Under the pieces are notes generated by a model that did not search any database, was not told where the DNA came from, and worked only from the letters and a program-made list of their open reading frames with translations. A stretch of 30,813 bases of DNA from an uncultured Clostridia bacterium (lineage in GTDB: Bacteria > Bacillota_A > Clostridia > Oscillospirales > Oscillospiraceae): contig CAMGMW010000001.1 of NCBI GenBank assembly GCA_946059285.1, forward strand, positions 1 to 30,813, written 5' to 3'. Made by a program: the position numbers and the translations under genes. Position 1 is the first letter of the stretch; every line of letters begins with the position of its first letter. Shown here one piece after another: positions 1 to 6,873 of this stretch.

Positions 1-67
1 AGCATGCATAGACTGTGTGATGGAAAAAGACGAGTTATATAAAATCATTGATTCAATTTACAAATGA
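1..67 (+). CDS. C-terminal end of an upstream protein (partial)
   Basis: An open frame enters from the left edge (first full codon at base 2) and stops at TGA 65-67. Only about 21 residues are visible, rich in Asp, Glu, Lys and Ile, ending in DSIYK. It closes 14 bases before the next start, and the ribosome-binding site of that next gene lies just after the stop, which is how tightly packed operon genes usually look. The fragment is too short to identify, and it could be chance open sequence. Confidence 0.4.
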   Translation, partial: ACIDCVMEKDELYKIIDSIYK

Positions 68-81
68 ACGGAGGAAATAAC

Positions 82-531
82 ATGAAACGCGGAATCAGAG
101 TAATCGGCATGATCCTTTTGCTTGCGGCGTTGCTCTCAATGTTTGCATATGCTGAAAACGAAGCCTCTCCGTATAGCAGCACCTATCTAACGAGATACGA
201 AGTAAGCCTCGAAAGAAGCGGAACAGCCTTGGAAATCTGGTTTGACGTTACGGGGAGATATGTGCTGCCGGAGATCGGAACCAAGACCATTGTCCTGCAG
301 CGCTCCGCGGACGGGCTGCGCTGGACGCCGACAAAGGTGTTTTCATATACGGACTATACAAATATGCTTGTGCATAATCAGATCCAGCATATTTCGCATG
401 TGACGCACACCGATGTGAGCTGGCAGTACTACCGTGCCTATGTGGCGGTCTACGGTGGCGATGGCACAAACGGCGACACCAGATATGTCTATACAAACAC
501 GGTTCAGATCCCCACGAACCAGAACCCCTGA
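82..531 (+). CDS. small secreted protein of unknown function
   Basis: This encodes a 149-residue protein. The start at 82 is chosen over an in-frame ATG at 64 because GGAGG at 70-74 sits seven bases ahead of it and the protein then begins with a clean signal peptide: MKRG, a hydrophobic stretch of about 15 residues, and an AYA/EN cleavage site near residue 24. The mature part (about 125 residues) is rich in Thr, Tyr and Val with alternating hydrophobic residues, which suggests a beta-sandwich fold. No cysteines or catalytic motif are obvious. I do not recognise the family. It is probably exported and either released or held at the cell surface. The gene converges on the ABC operon that follows on the other strand. 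Confidence 0.7.
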   Translation: MKRGIRVIGMILLLAALLSMFAYAENEASPYSSTYLTRYEVSLERSGTALEIWFDVTGRYVLPEIGTKTIVLQRSADGLRWTPTKVFSYTDYTNMLVHNQIQHISHVTHTDVSWQYYRAYVAVYGGDGTNGDTRYVYTNTVQIPTNQNP

Positions 532-672
532 AAGACATATTTACGGGGATACAGAAATCGTTGAAACAGGACATACTTCGGACGGTCCAAAGCCCTTTCG
601 GCGATAGTTTTCGGATAAAAATATCTGCTTTGCGTCCGTGATTAAGTATCAATAAGGTTCATATTAAGACGC

Positions 673-698
673 CGGGGCGCAGCTTAAGCTGCGCCCCG
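673..698. terminator. perfect 26-bp palindrome between convergent genes, probable terminator
   Basis: Bases 673-685 and 686-698 are exact reverse complements (CGGGGCGCAGCTT and its complement). The palindrome lies between the convergent secreted-protein gene and ABC permease gene. T-runs on either side are weak (AATTT on the plus side), so termination is likely but not certain. The rest of 532-753 shows nothing else I can name. Confidence 0.5.
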
Positions 699-753
699 TG
701 ACAATTTCATGCCTCTGCAGGAGCCCAATCTGACAGTCTTGGCGTTTTGCCAC

Positions 754-1563
754 TCACTCCAGATTCAGACGTTTCCGCAGGATGCGCTCGGAGACCAGAT
801 AATAGACTGCACCGACCGCCAGATTCAGCAGCAGCAGGATGCCGAGCAAAAGACTTACGGCTTCGCCGGGACTGACCTTTTCCCCCAGAGCCTCCACAGC
901 GTTTAAATCGAACCAGTTATTGTCGATGCCGATGCTCAAGATGATCATTGCGGCAATCGAAATGAATTGCGAGAGCACGTTAATCATATAGTAGAACAGA
1001 ATTGAGAAGAAGATCCGCGCTCTCCGGCACAGGTGTCCAAGGCAGCAGACAAAATAGATCCGCAGGATGTTGACGGAAATGCTGCTCAAAACCAGCAACC
1101 CCATCAAAATACACGGCATTACACCCAGGAACGCTCCGATCTGGGCAAGGACTTCCTGCATGCCGCGCCAGAAGCCGTCAATGCCGGAAAACAGGATCAA
1201 TACAGCGGCAACGCTCAGCAGGAGCGTGACGGTAATGGTCAGCAGCGCGGTCAGGAATTTGGAAACCAAGAGCTGCCAGGGCTTAACCGGCAAGGTGAAC
1301 ATCAAATAGCCCTCCCGGCGCAGCAGACCGGAATAAAAACGGATCACGCAGATAATGAAAGCGAAAACGCACGCCGCAACGACCGCAAGGACAAACAGGG
1401 TGCTGGTCAAAGCAATCAGCATTGTCGACAGAAAGTCATTCAGTTCGGCTCCGATTACCAGCCGCTCCAAAAAGGCAAAGGCGATGATGGCAGGCCAGAT
1501 GAACAGAAAGATTTTGATATTGGCGCGCAGGTCATATTTCAGCAGCTTTCTCAGCACGGCCAT
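754..1563 (-). CDS. ABC-2 type transporter permease
   Basis: This is a 269-residue integral membrane protein with about six hydrophobic segments: near residues 18-38, 45-70, 100-125, 140-165, 185-215 and 235-258. It would be the membrane half of an exporter driven by the ATPase encoded just upstream; the two coding regions overlap by 13 bp (1551-1563), suggesting translational coupling. GGAGGTGA lies directly ahead of the ATG at 1563. The substrate cannot be read from the sequence. The GntR-ATPase-permease order resembles ytr/bcr-type operons, which often respond to cell-wall stress or cell-wall-active peptides; that role is inferred from context only. Confidence 0.85.
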   Translation of the reverse strand: MAVLRKLLKYDLRANIKIFLFIWPAIIAFAFLERLVIGAELNDFLSTMLIALTSTLFVLAVVAACVFAFIICVIRFYSGLLRREGYLMFTLPVKPWQLLVSKFLTALLTITVTLLLSVAAVLILFSGIDGFWRGMQEVLAQIGAFLGVMPCILMGLLVLSSISVNILRIYFVCCLGHLCRRARIFFSILFYYMINVLSQFISIAAMIILSIGIDNNWFDLNAVEALGEKVSPGEAVSLLLGILLLLNLAVGAVYYLVSERILRKRLNLE

Positions 1564-2276
1564 TCACCTCCGATCGGGAATGTGCGGAAGATATCGCGGA
1601 AGACCTCGTCCACGGATTTGCCCTCAGTTTCGCGGATATGATCCACGGTGTCATGACGGACGACACGTCCATTTTTCAGGAAAATTGCCTCGTCCAGCAC
1701 TGGCTCAATGTCGGTGATCAGATGGGTGGAGATTACCACTGTGCTCTCCGGAGAATAGTTGGTCAGGATGGTGTGCAGGATGAATTCCCGCGCCGCGGGA
1801 TCTACGCCGGCAATCGGCTCATCGAGCAGATAGAGCTTTGCCTGACGGCTCATGACCAGGATGAGCTGTAATTTTTCCTGTGTGCCCTTGGACATGGTTT
1901 TGATTTTCATCTCCGGCGCGATGCCCAGTGCGCGGCACATCGCCTCGGCACGCTCCTTGCGGAAATCCGCATAAAAATCGGCAAATAAATTGATCAGATC
2001 GGCGGCCCTCATCCAGCCTGCATAGTACATTTTATCGGGCAGATAGCTGACGATGGCTTTGGTTTGCGTACCGACGGGACAGCCGTCGATGGTGACTGTT
2101 CCCTCCGTCGGGCGCAGAAGCCCGGTGAGGACTTTGATCAGCGTGGTTTTGCCGGAGCCGTTCGGTCCGAGCAGGCCGATGATGCGTCCCGGCAGAATGT
2201 GCAGCTCCGTATGATCCAGCGCATTCAGCGTGCCGAAGCGCTTCGTCAGGTTGCCGCATGTGACAAGTTCATTCAT
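1551..2276 (-). CDS. ABC transporter ATP-binding protein
   Basis: This 241-residue ATPase has all nucleotide-binding motifs: Walker A GPNGSGKTT (about 37-45), a degenerate signature SKGTQ (about 129-133) in place of LSGGQ, Walker B LYLLDEP (about 148-154) and the switch His in STH (about 185). The YLPD segment where a Q-loop glutamine normally lies is usual in this NatA/YtrB-like group. It should dimerise on the cytoplasmic face and power the permease encoded downstream. Its start overlaps the GntR stop by 4 bp (2273-2276), so the three genes are co-transcribed and probably coupled. The substrate is unknown. Confidence 0.92.
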   Translation of the reverse strand: MNELVTCGNLTKRFGTLNALDHTELHILPGRIIGLLGPNGSGKTTLIKVLTGLLRPTEGTVTIDGCPVGTQTKAIVSYLPDKMYYAGWMRAADLINLFADFYADFRKERAEAMCRALGIAPEMKIKTMSKGTQEKLQLILVMSRQAKLYLLDEPIAGVDPAAREFILHTILTNYSPESTVVISTHLITDIEPVLDEAIFLKNGRVVRHDTVDHIRETEGKSVDEVFRDIFRTFPIGGEWPC

Positions 2277-2644
2277 TGACGTTCCCCCTCAGAATCATGT
2301 AGTAGAAATTGTTCCGCCTCCTGCCGACCGTAGCCCAGCAGTCGCATTTTCTCAAAGAAAGCCGCCAGCTCATCCTCCGCCAGCCGCCGGCGGGTCGTTT
2401 CCAGCAAAGCTTCGTCACGCGTGACAAAGCGCCCGGTGTTGCGTGCCGCGGTGAGAAGACCGCTTTCTTCCAGTGCGGCGAGCGCACGCTGCATGGTGTT
2501 CGGATTCACGCCCGCCTCCGCTGCGAGATCCCGCACGGAGGGAATCCGTATGCCTGCAGGATACTGCCCGGAGACGATGCGCTGCGTCAGTAGCTCCACC
2601 AGCTGCAGCCAGATCTGACGGTCATTCCTCAGTGCCCAGCCCAA
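2273..2644 (-). CDS. GntR-family regulator, YtrA-like short form
   Basis: This 123-residue protein has an N-terminal winged helix-turn-helix (about 8-72; IPSVRDLAAEAGVNPNTMQR is the recognition region) and a short C-terminal helical tail typical of the YtrA subgroup, which has no large effector domain. The start is TTG at 2644, supported by GGAGG (2654-2658) nine bases upstream; an ATG at 2660 is out of frame. It heads the ABC operon and most likely represses it by binding the inverted repeat at 2662-2693, which covers its own -10 box. That binding is inferred from position and from the habits of the family. Confidence 0.88.
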   Translation of the reverse strand: MGWALRNDRQIWLQLVELLTQRIVSGQYPAGIRIPSVRDLAAEAGVNPNTMQRALAALEESGLLTAARNTGRFVTRDEALLETTRRRLAEDELAAFFEKMRLLGYGRQEAEQFLLHDSEGERQ

Positions 2645-2661
2645 AAGTCCTCACCTCCATG

Positions 2662-2693
2662 TGTTATTGTATTAACTCACTAATACAATAACA
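2662..2693. promoter_or_regulatory. inverted-repeat operator, probable GntR/YtrA site
   Basis: The arms TGTTATTGTATTA (2662-2674) and its exact reverse complement (2681-2693) are separated by six bases. The site covers the -10 box and probable transcription start of the GntR operon, a classic position for autorepression. Confidence 0.75.
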
Positions 2694-2713
2694 TAGTAAT
2701 CCATATTTGTCAA
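2685..2713 (-). promoter_or_regulatory. sigma-A promoter of the GntR-ABC operon
   Basis: On the minus strand there is a TTGACA -35 box (2708-2713), a 17-bp spacer and TATTGT (2685-2690) as the -10 box. The transcription start would be near 2678, about 34 bases before the TTG codon, leaving room for the ribosome-binding site. Confidence 0.7.
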
Positions 2714-2821
2714 GCGCTATTTATATTTTGCATCCCGAGCGCGTAAAAAATCCGTTTTGTGCTGTCTGTACAGGTTTTCCACTTTGAATTGTGCATAGTG
2801 CTGAAATTCAAGTGACTCATA

Positions 2822-2850
2822 TTGACTTTTCCCGTGGACTGCGCTATAAT
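2822..2850 (+). promoter_or_regulatory. sigma-A promoter of the glucan-binding lipoprotein gene
   Basis: TTGACT (2822-2827), a 17-bp spacer and a consensus TATAAT (2845-2850) form one of the best promoters in the window. The transcription start is expected near 2857, giving a leader of about 78 bases. Confidence 0.85.
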
Positions 2851-2859
2851 TTAAATGTA

Positions 2860-2873
2860 CTTAAGCGGTTAAG
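2860..2873. promoter_or_regulatory. LacI-type operator candidate
   Basis: CTTAAGCGGTTAAG is a 14-bp near-perfect palindrome (one mismatched pair) with the central CG typical of LacI/GalR operators. It lies immediately after the predicted transcription start, where a bound repressor would block RNA polymerase. The obvious partner is the LacI-type protein encoded at 4326-5132. Assignment is by position and motif shape only. Confidence 0.5.
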
Positions 2874-2896
2874 CGGCGGCAAGCCGCCAGCCGCTT
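2871..2896 (+). promoter_or_regulatory. leader hairpin before the lipoprotein gene
   Basis: GGCGG (2875-2879) pairs with CCGCC (2884-2888) around a four-base loop. An alternative longer pairing joins AAGCGGC (2871-2877) to GCCGCTT (2890-2896). There is no T-run, so this is more likely an mRNA-stabilising leader structure than a terminator. Confidence 0.35.
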
Positions 2897-2934
2897 TGTG
2901 TATCCAAACAGGAAAATCATAAGGAGGAAACATA

Positions 2935-4209
2935 ATGAAAAAGAATTTACTGCGCGTTACCCTTGCACTTCTGCTCATTGCGTCACTTGTCTTGGCAGTC
3001 GGCTGCCAAAAAGAGGAAGTCAAGACGTGGAAGGTTACCTTCTTCGACGCTGACGGTGTTACGGTCATTTCTGAGGTCGAAGCGGAAGACGGTAAGGCTG
3101 TTGAGCTGCCCGAGCTGACCCGTGACGGCTACCTGGTTCAGGGCTACTACGCGACCCCGGCGCTGCTCATCCCCTTTGATACCACCGCTCCCATCACCGA
3201 GGATACCTCCATTTTCGTGGCATGGCAGTCCTCTGTGGAGGATACCCGCCCCTGGATGCTGGCAGGCTCCTTGCGTTTCTATCCTGAAAACAACTGGGGT
3301 CATGCATGGCCGCAGGATGACTTCCTGCTGCAGCCCGTTGAAGGTTCTTTCAACACCTATGAGATCGAGGTCAACCTCTTCGCTGGCGACGAGTTCAAGA
3401 TCGCTGTCATCAGCGAGAACTACGAGTGGGCCGATACCATCGACGCTTCCAACCTGGCAAACCAGGGAGAGAACGCCGTCATGTCCAGCGGCGAGAATGC
3501 GTTCGACTCCGGCGCAAACATCAAGGTTTCCGAGGACGGCAAGTACCGTCTGACCCTCACCACCGACGCGGAATCTCTGCCGCTGTGCAAGCTGGCTTAT
3601 GAGAAAATCGGCGAGGCTGAAGAGGCTGCCGAATATCAGTACGATATGAAGCTGTGGGCTTCCTTCAACAACTGGGAAGGTCAGGACATGACCCGCAACG
3701 GCGAAGACCTGATTTGGTACTGCGAGGCTGACGTTCCCGAAGGCGGCGGCGAGTTCGGCGTGAAGAACGCTGCTACTGGCGACTGGTACAGCTCCGAGGA
3801 CAACAAGGTCAACATCACGCTGGACGAAGGTCACTATATGTTCTTCATCGAGCTGGAGCTTGTTAACGGAAAGCCCATGCTCAAGGGCGAGATCGTGGCG
3901 GCTGCTCCCGCATACTATGTGGTCGGCACCTGCGGCAACCAGGGCTGGGCTGCGGATGCAAACGCGGAGAACACAGCGTACACCATGACCGAAAAGGACG
4001 GCAAGTATGTGCTGGATGTCGAGTTCACCGCAGCGGACACCGCTGACTGGACCGACGGAAAGACCGCGTTCAAGGTCGTTTATGGCTGCGGCGGACGCGT
4101 TGCCAATGAGTTCTGGTATGGCACGGAAACCGGCGAGAACATCCTTGTCGATCCGGGCGCGTACACCATTACGCTGGATCCGGCAACCGGTGTTGTTACG
4201 GTTGAGTAA
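2935..4209 (+). CDS. surface lipoprotein with InlB-type repeat and three glucan-binding-like modules
   Basis: This 424-residue lipoprotein starts at ATG 2935 after GGAGG. The signal peptide ends in the lipobox LAVGC (Cys24). Residues about 30-95 match the InlB B-repeat (Listeria-Bacteroides repeat) pattern, ending in DTSIFVAWQS. Three beta-rich modules follow, beginning near L109, L240 and Y327. Each has an opening like SFNNW or GTCGNQGW, a central FK(I/V) strand and a closing strand, a layout like SusE/SusF or other starch-binding modules. Its position beside a maltodextrin importer and amylases, and its own strong promoter, suggest it holds alpha-glucan at the cell surface. It has no catalytic residues I can see. 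The modules are inferred, not matched to a named CBM family. Confidence 0.75.
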   Translation: MKKNLLRVTLALLLIASLVLAVGCQKEEVKTWKVTFFDADGVTVISEVEAEDGKAVELPELTRDGYLVQGYYATPALLIPFDTTAPITEDTSIFVAWQSSVEDTRPWMLAGSLRFYPENNWGHAWPQDDFLLQPVEGSFNTYEIEVNLFAGDEFKIAVISENYEWADTIDASNLANQGENAVMSSGENAFDSGANIKVSEDGKYRLTLTTDAESLPLCKLAYEKIGEAEEAAEYQYDMKLWASFNNWEGQDMTRNGEDLIWYCEADVPEGGGEFGVKNAATGDWYSSEDNKVNITLDEGHYMFFIELELVNGKPMLKGEIVAAAPAYYVVGTCGNQGWAADANAENTAYTMTEKDGKYVLDVEFTAADTADWTDGKTAFKVVYGCGGRVANEFWYGTETGENILVDPGAYTITLDPATGVVTVE

Positions 4210-4220
4210 TTAAAAATTGA

Positions 4221-4308
4221 AGGGACTGCTGTAAAGCCTCAAATCAGTCATTCCGAGGCGGCATTGCCGCCTCGGAATGACATGACCAATGGCCTTGCAA
4301 CAGTCCCT
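4221..4308. repeat. nested inverted-repeat element (REP/MITE-like)
   Basis: The outer arms 4221-4238 and 4291-4308 match at about 15 of 18 positions. Inside them lies a perfect 15-bp hairpin: GTCATTCCGAGGCGG (4247-4261), loop CATTG, complement 4267-4281. The GTCATTCCGAGG core resembles dispersed REP-like repeats seen in many bacterial genomes. It sits between the convergent lipoprotein and lacI-type genes and may also stop transcription from both sides. Confidence 0.65.
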
Positions 4309-4325
4309 GCTTGACTTCGGTTCTT

Positions 4326-5132
4326 TTATTTGATTCGGATGTCATGCTCTGCCGGTGGATTTTCCCGGGAGATTGCGCGCAATGCCGTGGCGACGACGGC
4401 GCGTGCGTAAGCCTGAAAGGGCAGCGGAAACGCTTCTGAACCGAGCAATAGACAGTGCGGCGCACGCAGCGCGGCGCACAGCGTGTCACTGTCGGTGATG
4501 ACCGCAGTATCCGCCGAAAACACGGTTGATACCGCCTCCCGTGCCGTCAGAACGCGGTCATAGACAGAGGAAAGGTATTCCGCGTAGTGCTCGCTTTGGG
4601 GACGCTTGCCGGCGAAAACGACTTTTGCACAGCCGGTCTGGGCTTCGACGCGACTGCGCAGCGTTTGCGCATCAAAGCAGAAGCAGTAAAACAGGTCGTT
4701 GGGCGTTTTTCCGTCAATATAAAGCAGCGGCACAAAGCTGTTTTCTCCGATGCAGTGGAATTCCTCCTCTGGGATATCCACAGCGAGGATTGCCTCCACG
4801 TCCGTTATGCGGCGCCGGCGACACCGATCGGTCAGCAGCAGGGCGGACAGCCCATTGGTCTCCAGTTCCTCCGTCAGAGCGCGCAGAAGCCTGCCCCGAC
4901 CATCGGTCAGCTCGGGGACATAGAGACCAACGGCACCGGAATGCCCGGTCGCCAGCGCTCTGGCACTGCTGGAGGAGGCATAACCCACCAGATGCGCGTA
5001 GTGCAGTATGCGGTTTTTCGTCTCCGCGCTGATGGATTGGTTTTTTACGTCATTCAGGACGTAGGATACCGTGGCCGTGGAGACGTTGCAGGCTTCGGCG
5101 ATATCCTTGATTGTATAACGTTTTTGATTCAT
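4326..5132 (-). CDS. LacI/GalR-family transcriptional regulator (short form)
   Basis: This is a 268-residue protein with the N-terminal DNA-binding domain (YTIKDIAEACNVSTATVSYV, about 6-25) and hinge helix (SARALATGHSG, about 58-68) characteristic of LacI proteins. The sugar-binding part is about 60 residues shorter than the usual 330-340-residue family length, so subdomains may be trimmed. Start ATG 5132 begins MNQKRYTIKDIAE, the family-typical N-terminus; longer in-frame starts (5156, 5279) would add unusual sequence and overlap the promoter. No good ribosome-binding site precedes the ATG, and the promoter predicts a leaderless mRNA. It lies on the opposite strand within the glucan locus and probably controls it in response to an oligosaccharide. 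Confidence 0.85.
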   Translation of the reverse strand: MNQKRYTIKDIAEACNVSTATVSYVLNDVKNQSISAETKNRILHYAHLVGYASSSSARALATGHSGAVGLYVPELTDGRGRLLRALTEELETNGLSALLLTDRCRRRRITDVEAILAVDIPEEEFHCIGENSFVPLLYIDGKTPNDLFYCFCFDAQTLRSRVEAQTGCAKVVFAGKRPQSEHYAEYLSSVYDRVLTAREAVSTVFSADTAVITDSDTLCAALRAPHCLLLGSEAFPLPFQAYARAVVATALRAISRENPPAEHDIRIK

Positions 5133-5138
5133 AACTTC

Positions 5139-5167
5139 ATGATAGCAGACTTTCATTCGGCTGTCAA
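5139..5167 (-). promoter_or_regulatory. promoter of the lacI-type gene, predicted leaderless
   Basis: On the minus strand there is TTGACA (5162-5167), a 17-bp spacer and TATCAT (5139-5144). Only six bases separate the -10 box from ATG 5132, so transcription should begin at or within a base or two of the start codon. Confidence 0.7.
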
Positions 5168-5193
5168 GCAATGGTAAAATAGGAGCAAACAAC

Positions 5194-6852
5194 ATGAATT
5201 TAGGTGCGATTTTGCATATTCCCGGCACAGTGGATGCCTGCCCTATGGGCGACGGCACGTTCCATCTGCGTCTGCGCACGGCAAAGGACGATTTTTGCTG
5301 CGTGCGTACCGTCTATGCCTGCAGCAAGTTCGAGTGGTGGCAGGAACGCCAAACGGCACAGATGTACAGGACGATGACGGATTCTGATTTTGACTACTAT
5401 ACCGCGGCGATCCCCCTGACCGATACGCGGTTTGCGTATATATTTGAGCTGGAGACGAACGACGGCAAGCGCTGTTTCCTGTCGGAGGAGGGAATCACGG
5501 ACTCCTATAATCATGAGCTGGCGTTTTTCACTTATTTCCAGTACACCTCCATGTTTGAATGCGACCGTATGCGGGTGCCGGAGTGGGTGCGTACCGCAGC
5601 GGCGTATCAGATCTTTCCGGAGCGCTTCGCCGTGGGGGACAGCTCCAGAGACCTGAGCTACGTCAATGCTGCGTGGGGTGAGAAACCAACGCCCAAGAGC
5701 TTCTATGGCGGTGATCTCGCGGGCATCCGCCAGCGGCTGCCTTATCTTTCGGAGTTGGGCGTGACGCTGCTGTATATGACGCCGGTCTTCTGTTCTCCCA
5801 GCAATCACAAATATGATATCACCGACTACGAAAACGTCGATCCCGCTTTTGGCGGCAACGAGGCGCTGCGGGCGCTGATCGACGAGGCGCATGCCCGCGG
5901 CATTCGTGTGATGCTGGACGGTGTCTTTAACCACTGCTCCAGCCGGCATCCTTTCTTCCGGGATGTGCAGAAAAACGGACGTGCATCGAAATATTACGAC
6001 TGGTTTTTCATTGACGGCGACCGACCCAATGAAAAGCGGGGCAATTATCGGACCTTCGCCAGCGTACCGTATATGCCGAAGCTGAACACGGAGAATCCGG
6101 AGGTTATCGACTATTTTTCGGGCGTAGCCTGCTACTGGATGCGTGAATTCGGCGCGGACGCTTGGCGACTGGATGTTTCCGATGAACTTTCCCACCGCTT
6201 TTTGCGCCGCTTCCGCGAACGGGTACTGGCGGAGCGCTCCGATGCGATCATCATTGGAGAGGACTGGCATCAGGCGACCCGTTATCTCAACGGTGACGAA
6301 TATGACGGTGTGATGAACTATGGGCTGACCAAGGCGTGTCTGGACCTGTTTGCGTTCCAAACCATTGATGCGGCCACCTTCCGGGACCGCCTGGTGCGGC
6401 TGTATCACCGGCAAAGCGTCACTGCCAGCGAAAAGATGCTGAATCTGCTGGACAGCCACGACACAGATCGCTTCCTGACTCGCGTCGGGGGAGATGACCG
6501 CCGCTATCGGGCCGCCGCTGCGATTATGTTCTTCTATCCCGGCATTCCCTGCGTTTACTACGGCGATGAGATCGGGCTGGAGGGCGGCTATGATCCCGAT
6601 TGCCGCCGCTGTTTCGACTGGGACAGCACCCACTGGAATCAAGAGACTCACGAGCTGATTCAAAGACTGATGCACCTAAGGCGCTGCCTGCCTCTTTCCA
6701 GATGCATGTTCTCCATTCAAGAGGATGACGGCATTCTGACCCTGACCCGCGCTGCGGCAAACCGGAGCGCAGTTTTGATCGTGAATACCACGCCAACAGA
6801 ACGCGGCGGGCTGCCGCCGTATGGATTAAAAATTACGGAAACCGGAAATTGA
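5194..6852 (+). CDS. GH13 alpha-glucan hydrolase, neopullulanase/cyclomaltodextrinase-like
   Basis: This 552-residue enzyme has no signal peptide, so it is cytoplasmic. Residues about 1-120 form a CBM34-like N-terminal beta domain, and the (beta/alpha)8 barrel follows. All GH13 regions are present: region I DGVFNHCS (about 241-248), nucleophile Asp327 in WRLDV, acid/base Glu356 in IIGEDW, and Asp423 in DSHDTD. The CBM34-plus-GH13 layout is that of neopullulanases, cyclomaltodextrinases and maltogenic amylases, which cleave imported maltodextrins or cyclodextrins to maltose, glucose or panose. AGGAG (5181-5185) is eight bases before ATG 5194. It heads the malEFG-amylase gene run, 21 bases before malE. 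No convincing promoter of its own is visible in the 61-base gap. Confidence 0.92.
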   Translation: MNLGAILHIPGTVDACPMGDGTFHLRLRTAKDDFCCVRTVYACSKFEWWQERQTAQMYRTMTDSDFDYYTAAIPLTDTRFAYIFELETNDGKRCFLSEEGITDSYNHELAFFTYFQYTSMFECDRMRVPEWVRTAAAYQIFPERFAVGDSSRDLSYVNAAWGEKPTPKSFYGGDLAGIRQRLPYLSELGVTLLYMTPVFCSPSNHKYDITDYENVDPAFGGNEALRALIDEAHARGIRVMLDGVFNHCSSRHPFFRDVQKNGRASKYYDWFFIDGDRPNEKRGNYRTFASVPYMPKLNTENPEVIDYFSGVACYWMREFGADAWRLDVSDELSHRFLRRFRERVLAERSDAIIIGEDWHQATRYLNGDEYDGVMNYGLTKACLDLFAFQTIDAATFRDRLVRLYHRQSVTASEKMLNLLDSHDTDRFLTRVGGDDRRYRAAAAIMFFYPGIPCVYYGDEIGLEGGYDPDCRRCFDWDSTHWNQETHELIQRLMHLRRCLPLSRCMFSIQEDDGILTLTRAAANRSAVLIVNTTPTERGGLPPYGLKITETGN

Positions 6853-6873
6853 TTCATGAGGAGGAAATGAAAC

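Noticed and set aside
4244..4489. A small minus-strand ORF starting inside lacI and ending in the inverted repeat
   Set aside because: Its C-terminal residues come from the repeat and the rest is out of frame with the LacI-type protein.
5152..5180. A TTCATT-N17-TAAAAT promoter for the GH13 gene
   Set aside because: The -35 match is poor, and transcription would start after the ribosome-binding site, which would then be missing from the mRNA.
5132..5279. Longer N-terminus for the LacI-type protein
   Set aside because: The added residues do not fit the family, would span the promoter, and would overlap the start of the GH13 gene.
5200..6675. A 491-codon open frame on the minus strand opposite the GH13 gene
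   Set aside because: It lies wholly opposite a gene with complete catalytic motifs, has no ribosome-binding site and its translation looks like antisense of GC-rich coding sequence.
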